The position numbers and the translations under genes were made by a program. From Roseburia sp. (GTDB lineage Bacteria > Bacillota > Clostridia > Lachnospirales > Lachnospiraceae), in contig JAPFDX010000034.1 in the NCBI GenBank assembly GCA_026168605.1, forward strand, positions 138,887-202,886: 64,000 nt of DNA, in the 5' to 3' direction. The notes beneath the pieces are model-generated. The model made no database searches. It was not told where the DNA came from and saw only the letters and a program-made list of their open reading frames with translations. Of this stretch, positions 18,169-26,932 are shown piece by piece; positions within the stretch are counted from its first letter, which is position 1; every line of letters begins with the position of its first letter.

Positions 18169-20349
18169 CTAAATCGCATACCACTTGATCTCGTTTGCGT
18201 CCAGATGGAGTGTAAAGCTGCTACCGTCCCCACGGTAAACGACGGTATCCTGCGGTTCGTAGGTGTTGTTCACCACGCAGTACTTGCCGTTTTTCACATA
18301 GGCGTGAACCTCAACGTTGAAGTTCGTGGAGAACCACTGGGTCAGCGCTTCCTCCTCGCTGTGCGCGCTCCACATAATACTTCTATATAATACGCGGCTG
18401 TTCTCAAAGCTGTACGGCAGACCGCTGATGTATACACAGCGTCCTTTACCATACGCGTTGACTGCAAGCTGCACCTCTTTTTCTCTCTGCACTAAAATCT
18501 CCGTGCCCTCATACGCATAGATACTCTTCTTGCCCTCGCCAAAGTCAACCTCTCCGGCAACGTCCGCAAGGATAAAGTGATCTCTGTGCTCCTCCCAGTT
18601 ATACTTATCGTAATTTAAGGTAAAGCCGGTCTCCTTCTCCACGCCGAGCATTCCTGCGAGCTGTAAATAGTGCCCCTGATACTGGTGTCCCGACGGCTCG
18701 CCGACGCCGATAAATCCGCCGCCGTTATACACGAAAGAGCGGATCGCGGAGGAAATCTGCGGATGTTCCCAGATACTGCCTCCCGTGTGCGCCGTATCTC
18801 CGTCGCCGACATTGATGATCACGTCGATGCCGTCCAGTATCGAAGCGTCCGCCAGAATATCGTCAAAAGAGATAAACTTCACGTCAAACGGTGCGCCGGA
18901 AAGCGCCTCGATAATCCCTGCATAGCTGTAATTCTGCTTCTGGTACAGCGCATGGTGTACCATGTGGCAGCCCCAGCTCCTGATCTTGCCCCAACTGTTT
19001 AAGACAGCGACCGTCTTTGCACAGTAAGGGGTCGTACCCCTCGCGTTCTCGTAGAGCTCACGGAACTCATCGCAAACACTCTCAACATAATCGATAAACT
19101 CCGGAAAGTCAAGCGCCAGTTTCAGATAGCCGCCGTAGCCGATACGGTCGATCGGCTTGCGCAGGATTGCACGCCGTGCCGTCACCCAGTTCTCCTTCGC
19201 CTCCTTCACCGGATCACCGCCCTCGTGGAAGGTATCCGGGAAGAAATACGGCAGGAAACGTCCCTCCGTGTACTTCACGCCCTCAATATCGGAGATCAGA
19301 CGGAGTGTGCTTCCGTTTCCAACGCTTCCCACGACAGAATCCAGACCGATCCCGGCAAACTCCTCCATAAACGGCTCTGTTCCGATCCAGTGATCGCCCA
19401 AAAACATCATCGCTTCCTTGCCGCACTCGTGGGTGATGTCCACCATCTCCTTTGCAAGCTTTGCCACCTCGCGGCGCTGGAATGCCTGAAAATCCTTGTA
19501 TTCTCTGCTCGGCACACGGTACTGGTTGTTGTAATAGCCCTGGTCAATGATAAATTCCGGGCGGAATTTATATCCCACTTCCTTTTCAAACTGCTCCAGA
19601 ATATATGGGCTAACCGACGCAGAATATCCATACCAGTCCACATATTTCTCGCGCTTTAACTCGTCGAACATCAGTGTAAACTGGTGGAAAAACGTCGTGT
19701 ACCGGATCACATTGACATACGGATGCTCCTCGCAGAATTTACGCAGACGCTCCATCGAATACTTGTGTGTCTTTGGCTGGCGCACGTCAAACGTGATCTG
19801 GTGCTCAAAATCCTGCCAGTCATTGGTCACCGCATTGTACATATGTACCGGATCCCAGATCAGGTACGCCAGAAAGCTGACCGTATACTCGTGAAACGGC
19901 GTTGCGTCATGGATCTTTACACAGCCGTCCGTCTCGTCGTACTCCCATTTGTCCGTGGAAACGGCCTCGCCCGAAGAGCGGTCGATCACCTCCCACCAGC
20001 GTCTGATGTCGTCCCTGGTATTGACCTGCATCAGCTCATCGGAAATACCCTTCATCAGCGGGATGGAAACCTCTGTCCCCTCCGCCGGGTAAAAGCCCGT
20101 CATGATATAGCACTGCTGTACCTCATCCGGGTTCGCCTTTGCCCACTCGTTATCTTTTCTCGTCGTGTAATAGGTCGAATAAATCTTCGCCCCCGTCTTT
20201 GTCAGCTCCTCCGGAAACTCTGTTCCGTCGCAGTCGCGGATCGCATCCGCCCCCCACCGCTTCAAAAGCTCGATTGTCTCCGGCACAACGTCCAGATTCG
20301 TCGGAATCGTTACACGCCCTGTTTTCTTCTCTGTTTTCTGCTCGCTCAT
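18169..20349 (-). CDS. 1,3-beta-galactosyl-N-acetylhexosamine phosphorylase (GH112, lacto-N-biose/galacto-N-biose phosphorylase)
   Basis: 726 aa; GRVTIPTNLDVVPETIELLKRWGADAIRDCDGTEFP and VNVIRYTTFFHQFTL, recognised as GH112; ABC sugar transporter upstream. Confidence 0.88.
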   Translation of the reverse strand: MSEQKTEKKTGRVTIPTNLDVVPETIELLKRWGADAIRDCDGTEFPEELTKTGAKIYSTYYTTRKDNEWAKANPDEVQQCYIMTGFYPAEGTEVSIPLMKGISDELMQVNTRDDIRRWWEVIDRSSGEAVSTDKWEYDETDGCVKIHDATPFHEYTVSFLAYLIWDPVHMYNAVTNDWQDFEHQITFDVRQPKTHKYSMERLRKFCEEHPYVNVIRYTTFFHQFTLMFDELKREKYVDWYGYSASVSPYILEQFEKEVGYKFRPEFIIDQGYYNNQYRVPSREYKDFQAFQRREVAKLAKEMVDITHECGKEAMMFLGDHWIGTEPFMEEFAGIGLDSVVGSVGNGSTLRLISDIEGVKYTEGRFLPYFFPDTFHEGGDPVKEAKENWVTARRAILRKPIDRIGYGGYLKLALDFPEFIDYVESVCDEFRELYENARGTTPYCAKTVAVLNSWGKIRSWGCHMVHHALYQKQNYSYAGIIEALSGAPFDVKFISFDDILADASILDGIDVIINVGDGDTAHTGGSIWEHPQISSAIRSFVYNGGGFIGVGEPSGHQYQGHYLQLAGMLGVEKETGFTLNYDKYNWEEHRDHFILADVAGEVDFGEGKKSIYAYEGTEILVQREKEVQLAVNAYGKGRCVYISGLPYSFENSRVLYRSIMWSAHSEEEALTQWFSTNFNVEVHAYVKNGKYCVVNNTYEPQDTVVYRGDGSSFTLHLDANEIKWYAI

Positions 20350-20365
20350 CTTCTAAACTCCTACG

Positions 20366-20569
20366 CTATCTCTTTTTTGCTGTTCTTCCAAATGGTTTGT
20401 TATAGATCCCAAGTGCGACGAGAAGGCAGATCACTCCCACGCACATCAGTCCCAGTCCGCCAAGCTGCCCCGTCATACGCCATCCAATGAGCGTCAGTGC
20501 CACGCCTGCCACAAAGAATACCGCGATCAGCAGTACCCGTAATTTTTCATGTGTCTTCCAAAATTCCAT
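20366..20569 (-). CDS. Small two-TM membrane protein of unknown function in the LNB operon
   Basis: 67 aa, two hydrophobic helices, flanked on the same strand by permease and phosphorylase genes. Confidence 0.6.
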   Translation of the reverse strand: MEFWKTHEKLRVLLIAVFFVAGVALTLIGWRMTGQLGGLGLMCVGVICLLVALGIYNKPFGRTAKKR

Positions 20570-20603
20570 TCTTTCTGCACCTTCCTCTCTGCTCTCTGAG
20601 CCA

Positions 20604-21494
20604 TCAGCCCTTCAGACCGCCGACCGTCATACCCTGCGTCAGCTTGCTCTGCACACAGATGTATAAAATCAGTGTCGGAACCATAACGATGACAAGACCT
20701 GCATACATAATGCCGTACTGCGCCGCAGACTGCTGTGCCTGCATCAGGTTCAAAAGTCCGACCGGAAGTGTCTTCGGCCCTTTTGCGGAACTCATCAGCG
20801 TCATGGAAATGATGTACTCATTCCAGAATGATAAGAAATTGAATAAAATGACTGTGATGATGGACGGCTTCGCCATCGGGAAAATGATCTTCCACATCGT
20901 TGTGCTGTAACTTGCCCCGTCGATATAGGCAGCTTCCTCATAGTCATGCGCCAGCGTTGCGAAATAGCCGGACAGCAGATAGATGGTGAACGGAAGCGCC
21001 GTCGCAGCATAGACAATGGCAAGCACTACCAGATTGTTCAAAAGGAACCCTTCACCCATCACCTTTTTCAGCCACGTATCGCCGTCCCTGAGCATCAGGA
21101 AGATCGGCACCACGATATAGTTCACATTGATAAAAAGTCCTGCCATAAACGCAGCGTTTAAAAATTTGCTGCTGCGGAACTTAAATCTGGACAGCGCATA
21201 AGCCGCCGGAAGCGCCACCACCAGAAGGATCACAAGCGCAAGTGCCGTGACAAACACGGAGTTTAACATATACTCTCCCATCTTTGCGGTGTTCCACGCA
21301 TCGACAAAGTTCTGCCAGTAAAAGCTCTCCGGGAGCGTCCACGGATTTCCATAAAACTCTTTATTCTGCTTCACGGATGCCAGAAACACCCACACCACCG
21401 GGACAATGATACTGATTGCCAACAGCGCCAGAACCAGATATATAAAAAATTTATACAAACGTTCGGTAGAATTTGTATGCTTTTTTTCTTTCAT
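20604..21494 (-). CDS. Carbohydrate ABC transporter permease (MalG-type)
   Basis: EEAAYIDGASYSTTMWKIIFPMAKP EAA motif. Confidence 0.93.
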   Translation of the reverse strand: MKEKKHTNSTERLYKFFIYLVLALLAISIIVPVVWVFLASVKQNKEFYGNPWTLPESFYWQNFVDAWNTAKMGEYMLNSVFVTALALVILLVVALPAAYALSRFKFRSSKFLNAAFMAGLFINVNYIVVPIFLMLRDGDTWLKKVMGEGFLLNNLVVLAIVYAATALPFTIYLLSGYFATLAHDYEEAAYIDGASYSTTMWKIIFPMAKPSIITVILFNFLSFWNEYIISMTLMSSAKGPKTLPVGLLNLMQAQQSAAQYGIMYAGLVIVMVPTLILYICVQSKLTQGMTVGGLKG

Positions 21495-21505
21495 AGTGCC
21501 TCCCC

Positions 21506-22390
21506 TTAAAATTCCAGCGGCTCACGGTCGGTCACCTTGTTTACGATTGCAGACAATGCAAACGAGAACAGGAAGATCACAACGCCGATCGCCATACTAT
21601 AACCATATAAACCTGCATCCTTCTGTCCGTACATATAGCTTAATGCCACCTCGGAGGCACCGTTTGGTCCACCGGATGTCATCGCTTTGACAAAGAGGAA
21701 TGCCATGTTAATTGTCGATATAATGAAAAACGTTAAGGTTGTGCGGATATTTGTCCAAATCAAAGGGATTGTAATCTGAAAGAACTGTGTCAGTCTTCCC
21801 GCACCGTCAAGACTGGCGCTCTCGTAAAGGCTCTCCGGCACACTTGCCATGGACGCCATGTACATGACCATATAGTAACCGATTGCCTGCCACACCATCG
21901 CGATGATGATGCTGACCATAACCAGGGACTCGCCCTTCCATAAGATCGGCTCCTCCATCTTGTGGAACAGACCGATGATGCTGTTTAACATACCATTTTC
22001 CGGCTTATAGATTGCAGAGAAAATACCGGAAATAACAACGATCGATAAGATATTCGGGATATAGAAGACGATCCGGAAGAAATTTTGTCCTTTGATCTTC
22101 TCCCTCGATAAAATGCCAGCAAATATTAACGCAAACGCGAATGTAACAATCGTTACCACCACGATCAGAAGGATCGTGTTCTGCATGGAGCGGATAAAGT
22201 TTGTATCTGAAACCAGCATCTTGAAATTCTTGAGTCCAACGAAGGTTTCATTCGGTGAGTATGCGCCTTTTTCAAACAAAGACATACGAAAAACATTGAG
22301 TGTCGGCAGTATCATAAAGATGAAAAAAAGGATGACCGCCGGTGCGATACAGGCAACCAAAAACCGATTGCGTCCTCTGGCACTTTTCAT
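21506..22390 (-). CDS. Carbohydrate ABC transporter permease (MalF-type)
   Basis: YESASLDGAGRLTQFFQITIPLIW EAA-like motif. Confidence 0.93.
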   Translation of the reverse strand: MKSARGRNRFLVACIAPAVILFFIFMILPTLNVFRMSLFEKGAYSPNETFVGLKNFKMLVSDTNFIRSMQNTILLIVVVTIVTFAFALIFAGILSREKIKGQNFFRIVFYIPNILSIVVISGIFSAIYKPENGMLNSIIGLFHKMEEPILWKGESLVMVSIIIAMVWQAIGYYMVMYMASMASVPESLYESASLDGAGRLTQFFQITIPLIWTNIRTTLTFFIISTINMAFLFVKAMTSGGPNGASEVALSYMYGQKDAGLYGYSMAIGVVIFLFSFALSAIVNKVTDREPLEF

Positions 22391-22486
22391 AATTTTTCTT
22401 TCCTTTCTTAAAATAGTTCCGATAAAATACGGCGGGCAGTACTCTGCCCGCCGTCCTTTTTCATTTGATCATGTGACTCTGAATGA

Positions 22487-23872
22487 TTATTTCAGATTTG
22501 CACGCATCTGGTCGCTTCCTGCGATGACGCCCTCAATCCACTCTTCCTCTGTCATGTCTCCGGATACCAGAGAGTTTACAGGATCGAAGAATACGGAACG
22601 AACCTCAACACCCGGAATTGCCTCGAATGGTGCAAAGTTACCCATAGCAGCCTTAGCGCCGTTGTCGTAGATAGAGTAGAACATTACGTTGTCGCCCTCT
22701 AACTTGTCAGCGATGTTAAGTACCGGCTGGATTGCTCCTGCTTTTGCGAAGATCTCGCAAGCGGTATCGCTGTATAAGAATGCGATGAACTGCTTTGCCG
22801 CATCCTGATGCTCTGCGCCTGCCGGAATCCATGCCTGCTCAAACCATGTGTAGCTGTAAGCGTCTCCGCCTTCCTCTACTGCCGGAAGAGCTGTCATGCC
22901 CCACTTAAAGCCGTCTGCGCGAGGAGCCTCTGCCATCTCGCCAACGATCCATGTACCGTTTGGCATGAAGAGTGCCTTGTTGTCAAGAACTAACTGCTGG
23001 TTCTGTGTGAAGTCCTGATCATTTGCCTGAGCCGGTGTGATCGGGTCTGTGTAAGTTGCTAATTTTGCAACGATGTCAAAGCACTGCTGTGCTTCCGGTG
23101 TCTCCCAGATACCCTCTTCATAGTTGGTAGCCTTGTTGAAGAACTCCGGTCCACCTACGGAATACATCAATGCGTAGAAGAATGCATCAAAGTAACCTGT
23201 GGTCGGATAAGTAAAGAGAGAGATACCCTCTGCCTTTGCCTTGTCACCTAACTCCCACATCTCATCCCATGTGGTAGGAACTGTCCACCCTTTCTCTTCA
23301 AACAGTCCTGCATTGTAGAACAGTCCGCATGGAGAATAGAACATCGGTGCAAGGTAGGTCTTGCCATCGCCGTAAGGATTGGTAAGGGATGTCTCTGTAA
23401 ATCCGCCTGCCAGCTTCTCGGAAACGGTAACGTCCTCGCCCGGCACTGTCATGGATAATACATCTGTGATATCTGCGATCATGTTGCCCTTGATGAACTG
23501 CTCGGTCAGCGCTGCCTCACGTCCGGTTGCAAGATGGATCACATCCGGGTACTCGCCGCCCTGCATGGATGGTCCGATGACATCCTCAAGGTTCTTGTCG
23601 GTTGTCAGCTCTACGTTGATACCGGTCTGCTCTGTGAACGCTGCGGCTACTTCCTGCCACATCTCGGAACCGTAAGCGGTCTCGATTGCAGCTACACTGA
23701 TCGTTTCGCCTTCTGCGTTGCCTGCAGCAGCCTCTGTGCCTTCCTCTGTTCCCGGTGTCACATCGTTTCCTGCGTCCGTCGTCTGCTCTGTTGTGTTGTC
23801 AGAACCGCAGCCTGCAAGCAGAGAAGCAGCCATTGTAACACTTAAGATTGCACACAATAACTTTCTTTTCAT
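22487..23872 (-). CDS. ABC transporter extracellular solute-binding lipoprotein (carbohydrate type)
   Basis: MKRKLLCAILSVTMAASLLAGCGSD lipobox; SBP_bac_1-like. Confidence 0.93.
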   Translation of the reverse strand: MKRKLLCAILSVTMAASLLAGCGSDNTTEQTTDAGNDVTPGTEEGTEAAAGNAEGETISVAAIETAYGSEMWQEVAAAFTEQTGINVELTTDKNLEDVIGPSMQGGEYPDVIHLATGREAALTEQFIKGNMIADITDVLSMTVPGEDVTVSEKLAGGFTETSLTNPYGDGKTYLAPMFYSPCGLFYNAGLFEEKGWTVPTTWDEMWELGDKAKAEGISLFTYPTTGYFDAFFYALMYSVGGPEFFNKATNYEEGIWETPEAQQCFDIVAKLATYTDPITPAQANDQDFTQNQQLVLDNKALFMPNGTWIVGEMAEAPRADGFKWGMTALPAVEEGGDAYSYTWFEQAWIPAGAEHQDAAKQFIAFLYSDTACEIFAKAGAIQPVLNIADKLEGDNVMFYSIYDNGAKAAMGNFAPFEAIPGVEVRSVFFDPVNSLVSGDMTEEEWIEGVIAGSDQMRANLK

Positions 23873-23939
23873 TGTTTTACCTCCCATTTCTTTTGTGATA
23901 TTGACGGAAAATCCGTCCACCACTTAGTTTCTATACGGT

Positions 23940-23976
23940 ATTATAACGTACTTTTTCTGATATGTTTACCCATATC
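23940..23976 (-). promoter_or_regulatory. Putative promoter region of the LNB/GNB operon with small dyad
   Basis: Minus-strand TATAAT at + 23940-23945; GATATG-tttacc-CATATC dyad at 23959-23976 over the -35 region. Confidence 0.4.
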
Positions 23977-24075
23977 TTGCTCTTTTTTTTAGAAATCTTG
24001 TTATACATTGTATACTTGCACGAATCAGTTACATTTTTTAACAATTATCTATGCGGTTTCACGAACAACCGTATC

Positions 24076-24540
24076 TTAAATCACTTTATTTTCCAAATAA
24101 CACTCCAACAGATACGCGGGATTTTCATAATACATACTGCTGTTATAATCATCAATTTTACTGCTTAGAAACGAATTGTAAACCTTTAACAGCGCATCAA
24201 TGATTTCCGTCTTTTCACGCTCTGCCACAGCCTTTATCAGTCTCTTATATACTTTGCCAATATCCCAGTGCGATGGGATGGCATATTTACACGCTGCCAC
24301 ATTGTCAAAACTTCCCGTTTTAATATTCGCTTTTGTGATAAAATCATCACTCACACGTTCTATGCTGTCACTGTGATAGACATCTGCCAGATCATAGATT
24401 TTCGCAAGATTCTTTTTTCCCAGTGCATTTACGACTTCTGCCCTTGTATTTTTCGTCTTTCTCGCAATATAATCAATTAAACTGCATACAAAGAACAGAT
24501 CATTATCTTTTGCCGGTTCTCTCCCCGTATTTTCCATCAC
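24076..24540 (-). CDS. DUF3791-like domain protein, putative partner/antitoxin
   Basis: NDLFFVCSLIDYIARKTKNTRAEVVNALGKKNLAKIYDLADVYHSDS resembles DUF3791; 4-nt ATGA overlap with the upstream gene. Confidence 0.55.
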   Translation of the reverse strand: MMENTGREPAKDNDLFFVCSLIDYIARKTKNTRAEVVNALGKKNLAKIYDLADVYHSDSIERVSDDFITKANIKTGSFDNVAACKYAIPSHWDIGKVYKRLIKAVAEREKTEIIDALLKVYNSFLSSKIDDYNSSMYYENPAYLLECYLENKVI

Positions 24541-24998
24541 AGAACCTCCTCAAATCCTCTGTATTCCAGACATTTTAACGCTTCTTTCGTGCAGAAATTT
24601 ATCTGGTGTGTCGGATACTTGAATTTTGCCAGTACCCAAAACTGTTCTCTTGTAATACTTCCATCCATATAATCAGAAATATAATTATAAATCTGATCAT
24701 CTGCCATTGCTCCGATCACAATGTCATAGATGTGTTTCTTCCCGCTTCTGCCATCAATGATAAAATCCAGCCACTCATCTGTCATTTCTTTAAACTCTTT
24801 TATCTGCAAATCAGAATCCAATCGCACATCATAAATAGATACAATTTTTGTATCATATCGTTTCGCCCACCGTTGTGCCTGCTCCTTGATAATTGTGCAG
24901 TAAAATCCATTTCCAAAATCCTTTGTATTTTTCCCGGCACGAATCTGAGGATTTTCAACCGGCATATATCCCCCATGATATACTGTCATCTTCGCCAT
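24537..24998 (-). CDS. DUF3990-like protein (putative ADP-ribosyltransferase-fold)
   Basis: MTVYHGGYMPVENPQIRAGKNTKDFGNGFYCTIIKEQAQRWAKR typical DUF3990 N-terminus. Confidence 0.65.
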   Translation of the reverse strand: MAKMTVYHGGYMPVENPQIRAGKNTKDFGNGFYCTIIKEQAQRWAKRYDTKIVSIYDVRLDSDLQIKEFKEMTDEWLDFIIDGRSGKKHIYDIVIGAMADDQIYNYISDYMDGSITREQFWVLAKFKYPTHQINFCTKEALKCLEYRGFEEVL

Positions 24999-25138
24999 TT
25001 ATCATTTACCTTTCTGCCCAAAATCTTTCTGTTGCTATTTATTTTATCATATGTTTCCGCTCCAATCAACGCATGGCGAAATTGGCGAAACTTCTACTCA
25101 TCCGTCCAAATGTAAAGCAGGAGCTTTTTTGCGTTTTC

Positions 25139-25167
25139 TTGCCATTTTGCACTTTTTCTTCTATAAT
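25139..25167 (+). promoter_or_regulatory. Sigma-A-type promoter reading into element copy C and the AraC gene
   Basis: TTGCCA-17 nt-TATAAT. Confidence 0.6.
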
Positions 25168-25170
25168 AAT

Positions 25171-25293
25171 TTGAGTGACAAAAGGGAATTTTTAAATTTA
25201 GAAGTTCTTGGTTTCGGAATCCTGAACAAAAAGAATATCATTTGTGCATTTTCCCAATCACAATCTGAAAAACCCCTTTTGACACCCGAATCC
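25171..25293 (+). repeat. Palindromic element copy C, internally deleted (about 123 bp)
   Basis: Left end gtgacaaaaggga fused to right-arm sequence ttagaagttcttggtttcggaatcctgaacaaaaagaatatcatttgtgca...aaaaaccccttttgacaccc shared with A and B; core hairpins missing. Confidence 0.8.
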
Positions 25294-25329
25294 TATTATT
25301 ATAGTAATTCACGGTATAAAGGAGTTCCT

Positions 25330-26154
25330 ATGAGCAATCGAAAATTCAACTTAGAAAACACGGTGCTTCCACAGATTTCGTTCCGGCTTCTGTCCATCTC
25401 CGCTTCCAAATATGAGAATGACTGGGAGAGCTTTCCGCACAGCCACTACTTCACGGAAATCTTTTTCGTCAAAAGCGGCACCGGACATATGCAGATTGAG
25501 AACGAGTCCATCCCGCTTGAGGCAAATAACCTTGTCCTGATCGGCGCGCAGGTGCTCCACACCGAATTTTCCAATCCATCCGACCCGCTCGACTACTATG
25601 TCCTCGGCGTGGAGGGATTAAAGATCAACACCGACCGTCCGGTTGAGTACAGTGTCGTCGACGCCTCCTCCAGCTTTCCCGAAGTGCGCCAGTGTTTCGA
25701 GAGCATTTTGTGGGAAATGCATAACCGCTCGGACGGCTACGCAGAGGTCTGCCAGCACTATCTGGCGATCCTCGTTCTGCTGATCTGCCGCAAGGATCAC
25801 GTTTCTTATGAGCTGGTGGACACCCAGAACAGCAGCCGCGAGTGCCACAAGGTCAAGCGCTATATTGAGACAAACTATCACGACAAGATCACGCTCGATT
25901 CCCTCGCAGAGAACTGTAACCTCACAAAATATTATCTGAGTCACAAGTTTACGGAACTCTACCGCAAATCTCCGATCGCTTATCTGACAGAGATCCGCAT
26001 TGCCGCGGCAAAAGACCTTCTGAAAACGACCAGTTACAGCATTGAAGAGATTGCAAGCGCCACGGGTTTTTCCTCTAGCAGCTATTTTTCGCAGACCTTC
26101 CAGAAGTTCTGCCGGATGTCGCCACAGCAGTACCGGAAGTCACATACCGCGTGA
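25330..26154 (+). CDS. AraC-family transcriptional regulator (cupin + HTH)
   Basis: ORF 25051-26154 trimmed to RBS-preceded ATG (aaaggagttcctATG); HTH LAENCNLTKYYLSHKFTELYRKSPIAYLTEIR. Confidence 0.9.
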   Translation: MSNRKFNLENTVLPQISFRLLSISASKYENDWESFPHSHYFTEIFFVKSGTGHMQIENESIPLEANNLVLIGAQVLHTEFSNPSDPLDYYVLGVEGLKINTDRPVEYSVVDASSSFPEVRQCFESILWEMHNRSDGYAEVCQHYLAILVLLICRKDHVSYELVDTQNSSRECHKVKRYIETNYHDKITLDSLAENCNLTKYYLSHKFTELYRKSPIAYLTEIRIAAAKDLLKTTSYSIEEIASATGFSSSSYFSQTFQKFCRMSPQQYRKSHTA

Positions 26155-26183
26155 TGTCACATTATTTCGCCAGATATCCACTC

Positions 26184-26233
26184 AAAAAGGAGGGACAAAA
26201 TCATGTTTCATATGATTTTGTCCCTCCTTTTTT
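26184..26233. terminator. Bidirectional intrinsic terminator
   Basis: aaaaaggagggacaaaatca-tgtttca-tatgattttgtccctcctttttt. Confidence 0.9.
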
Positions 26234-26247
26234 CGGCATAAAACTAC

Positions 26248-26769
26248 TTACTGAGCTTCCTCTATCTCCGCCCGTGCCTTCTCAATCTCCGAAGTAATCT
26301 CTTCCTGTTCCGTTGTTAATTTTTCCATCACTTTGTCATATTCACGATCTCTAATGAGTCCCTCACTGGTATCCCAAAGCAGATCGGCATAACTGTCTAT
26401 AAAATCTCCATATCTGCCGCTTGCCTCTGCAAGCCTGGAATGCACTTCCTCATATCCCTGTGGCGGATTGGTGATCTCGCTGAAAGCTATAAATGGATCT
26501 TTGGTCACTCTGACTCTTTCGATTCTGGTTTTGACATCTACATCGTCGCTCAGAACATTGAGATATGCCATCAAAAAATCTTCTTCTGCGGCACTTAAAC
26601 CTTCCACCTCTGTCAGATAAGCATCCTCACTCATCGGCTCAGAAGTCTGATTTTCTTCCTGTGATACAAAACTACTGCCACCACTATCGGATGTGCCATT
26701 ACCGCCGCAGCCGACTGCGGAAATTGCCAAAATTGCAACCAGTGCCAACGTGAGCAGTTTCCTTTTCAT
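26248..26769 (-). CDS. Hypothetical lipoprotein
   Basis: MKRKLLTLALVAILAISAVGCGG lipobox; helical Glu-rich C-terminus. Confidence 0.75.
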   Translation of the reverse strand: MKRKLLTLALVAILAISAVGCGGNGTSDSGGSSFVSQEENQTSEPMSEDAYLTEVEGLSAAEEDFLMAYLNVLSDDVDVKTRIERVRVTKDPFIAFSEITNPPQGYEEVHSRLAEASGRYGDFIDSYADLLWDTSEGLIRDREYDKVMEKLTTEQEEITSEIEKARAEIEEAQ

Positions 26770-26932
26770 CCTTTGCCCCTCCTATTATGTATACCCTTCA
26801 TTCTTCTCCCAAAATAGCTGTCCAAAGCAGCCGGGTTTTTCCTCGATATCTGCCAATATTCAATAGGGACGATCCAGTCCCGCCAGTGATAAGCTTCTGA
26901 ATCGTCCCTATATGAAAAATCTAAACCGTCAA

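Noticed and set aside
25051-25329. N-terminal extension of the AraC ORF (MFPLQSTHGEIGETST...)
   Set aside because: Covers the promoter and element copy C; an RBS-preceded ATG at 25330 starts the typical AraC domain
26863-26911. 11-bp perfect inverted repeat atagggacgat...atcgtccctat with 27-nt loop downstream of the PFOR gene
   Set aside because: Probably a 3' hairpin or weak terminator; no T-run and no other copy seen
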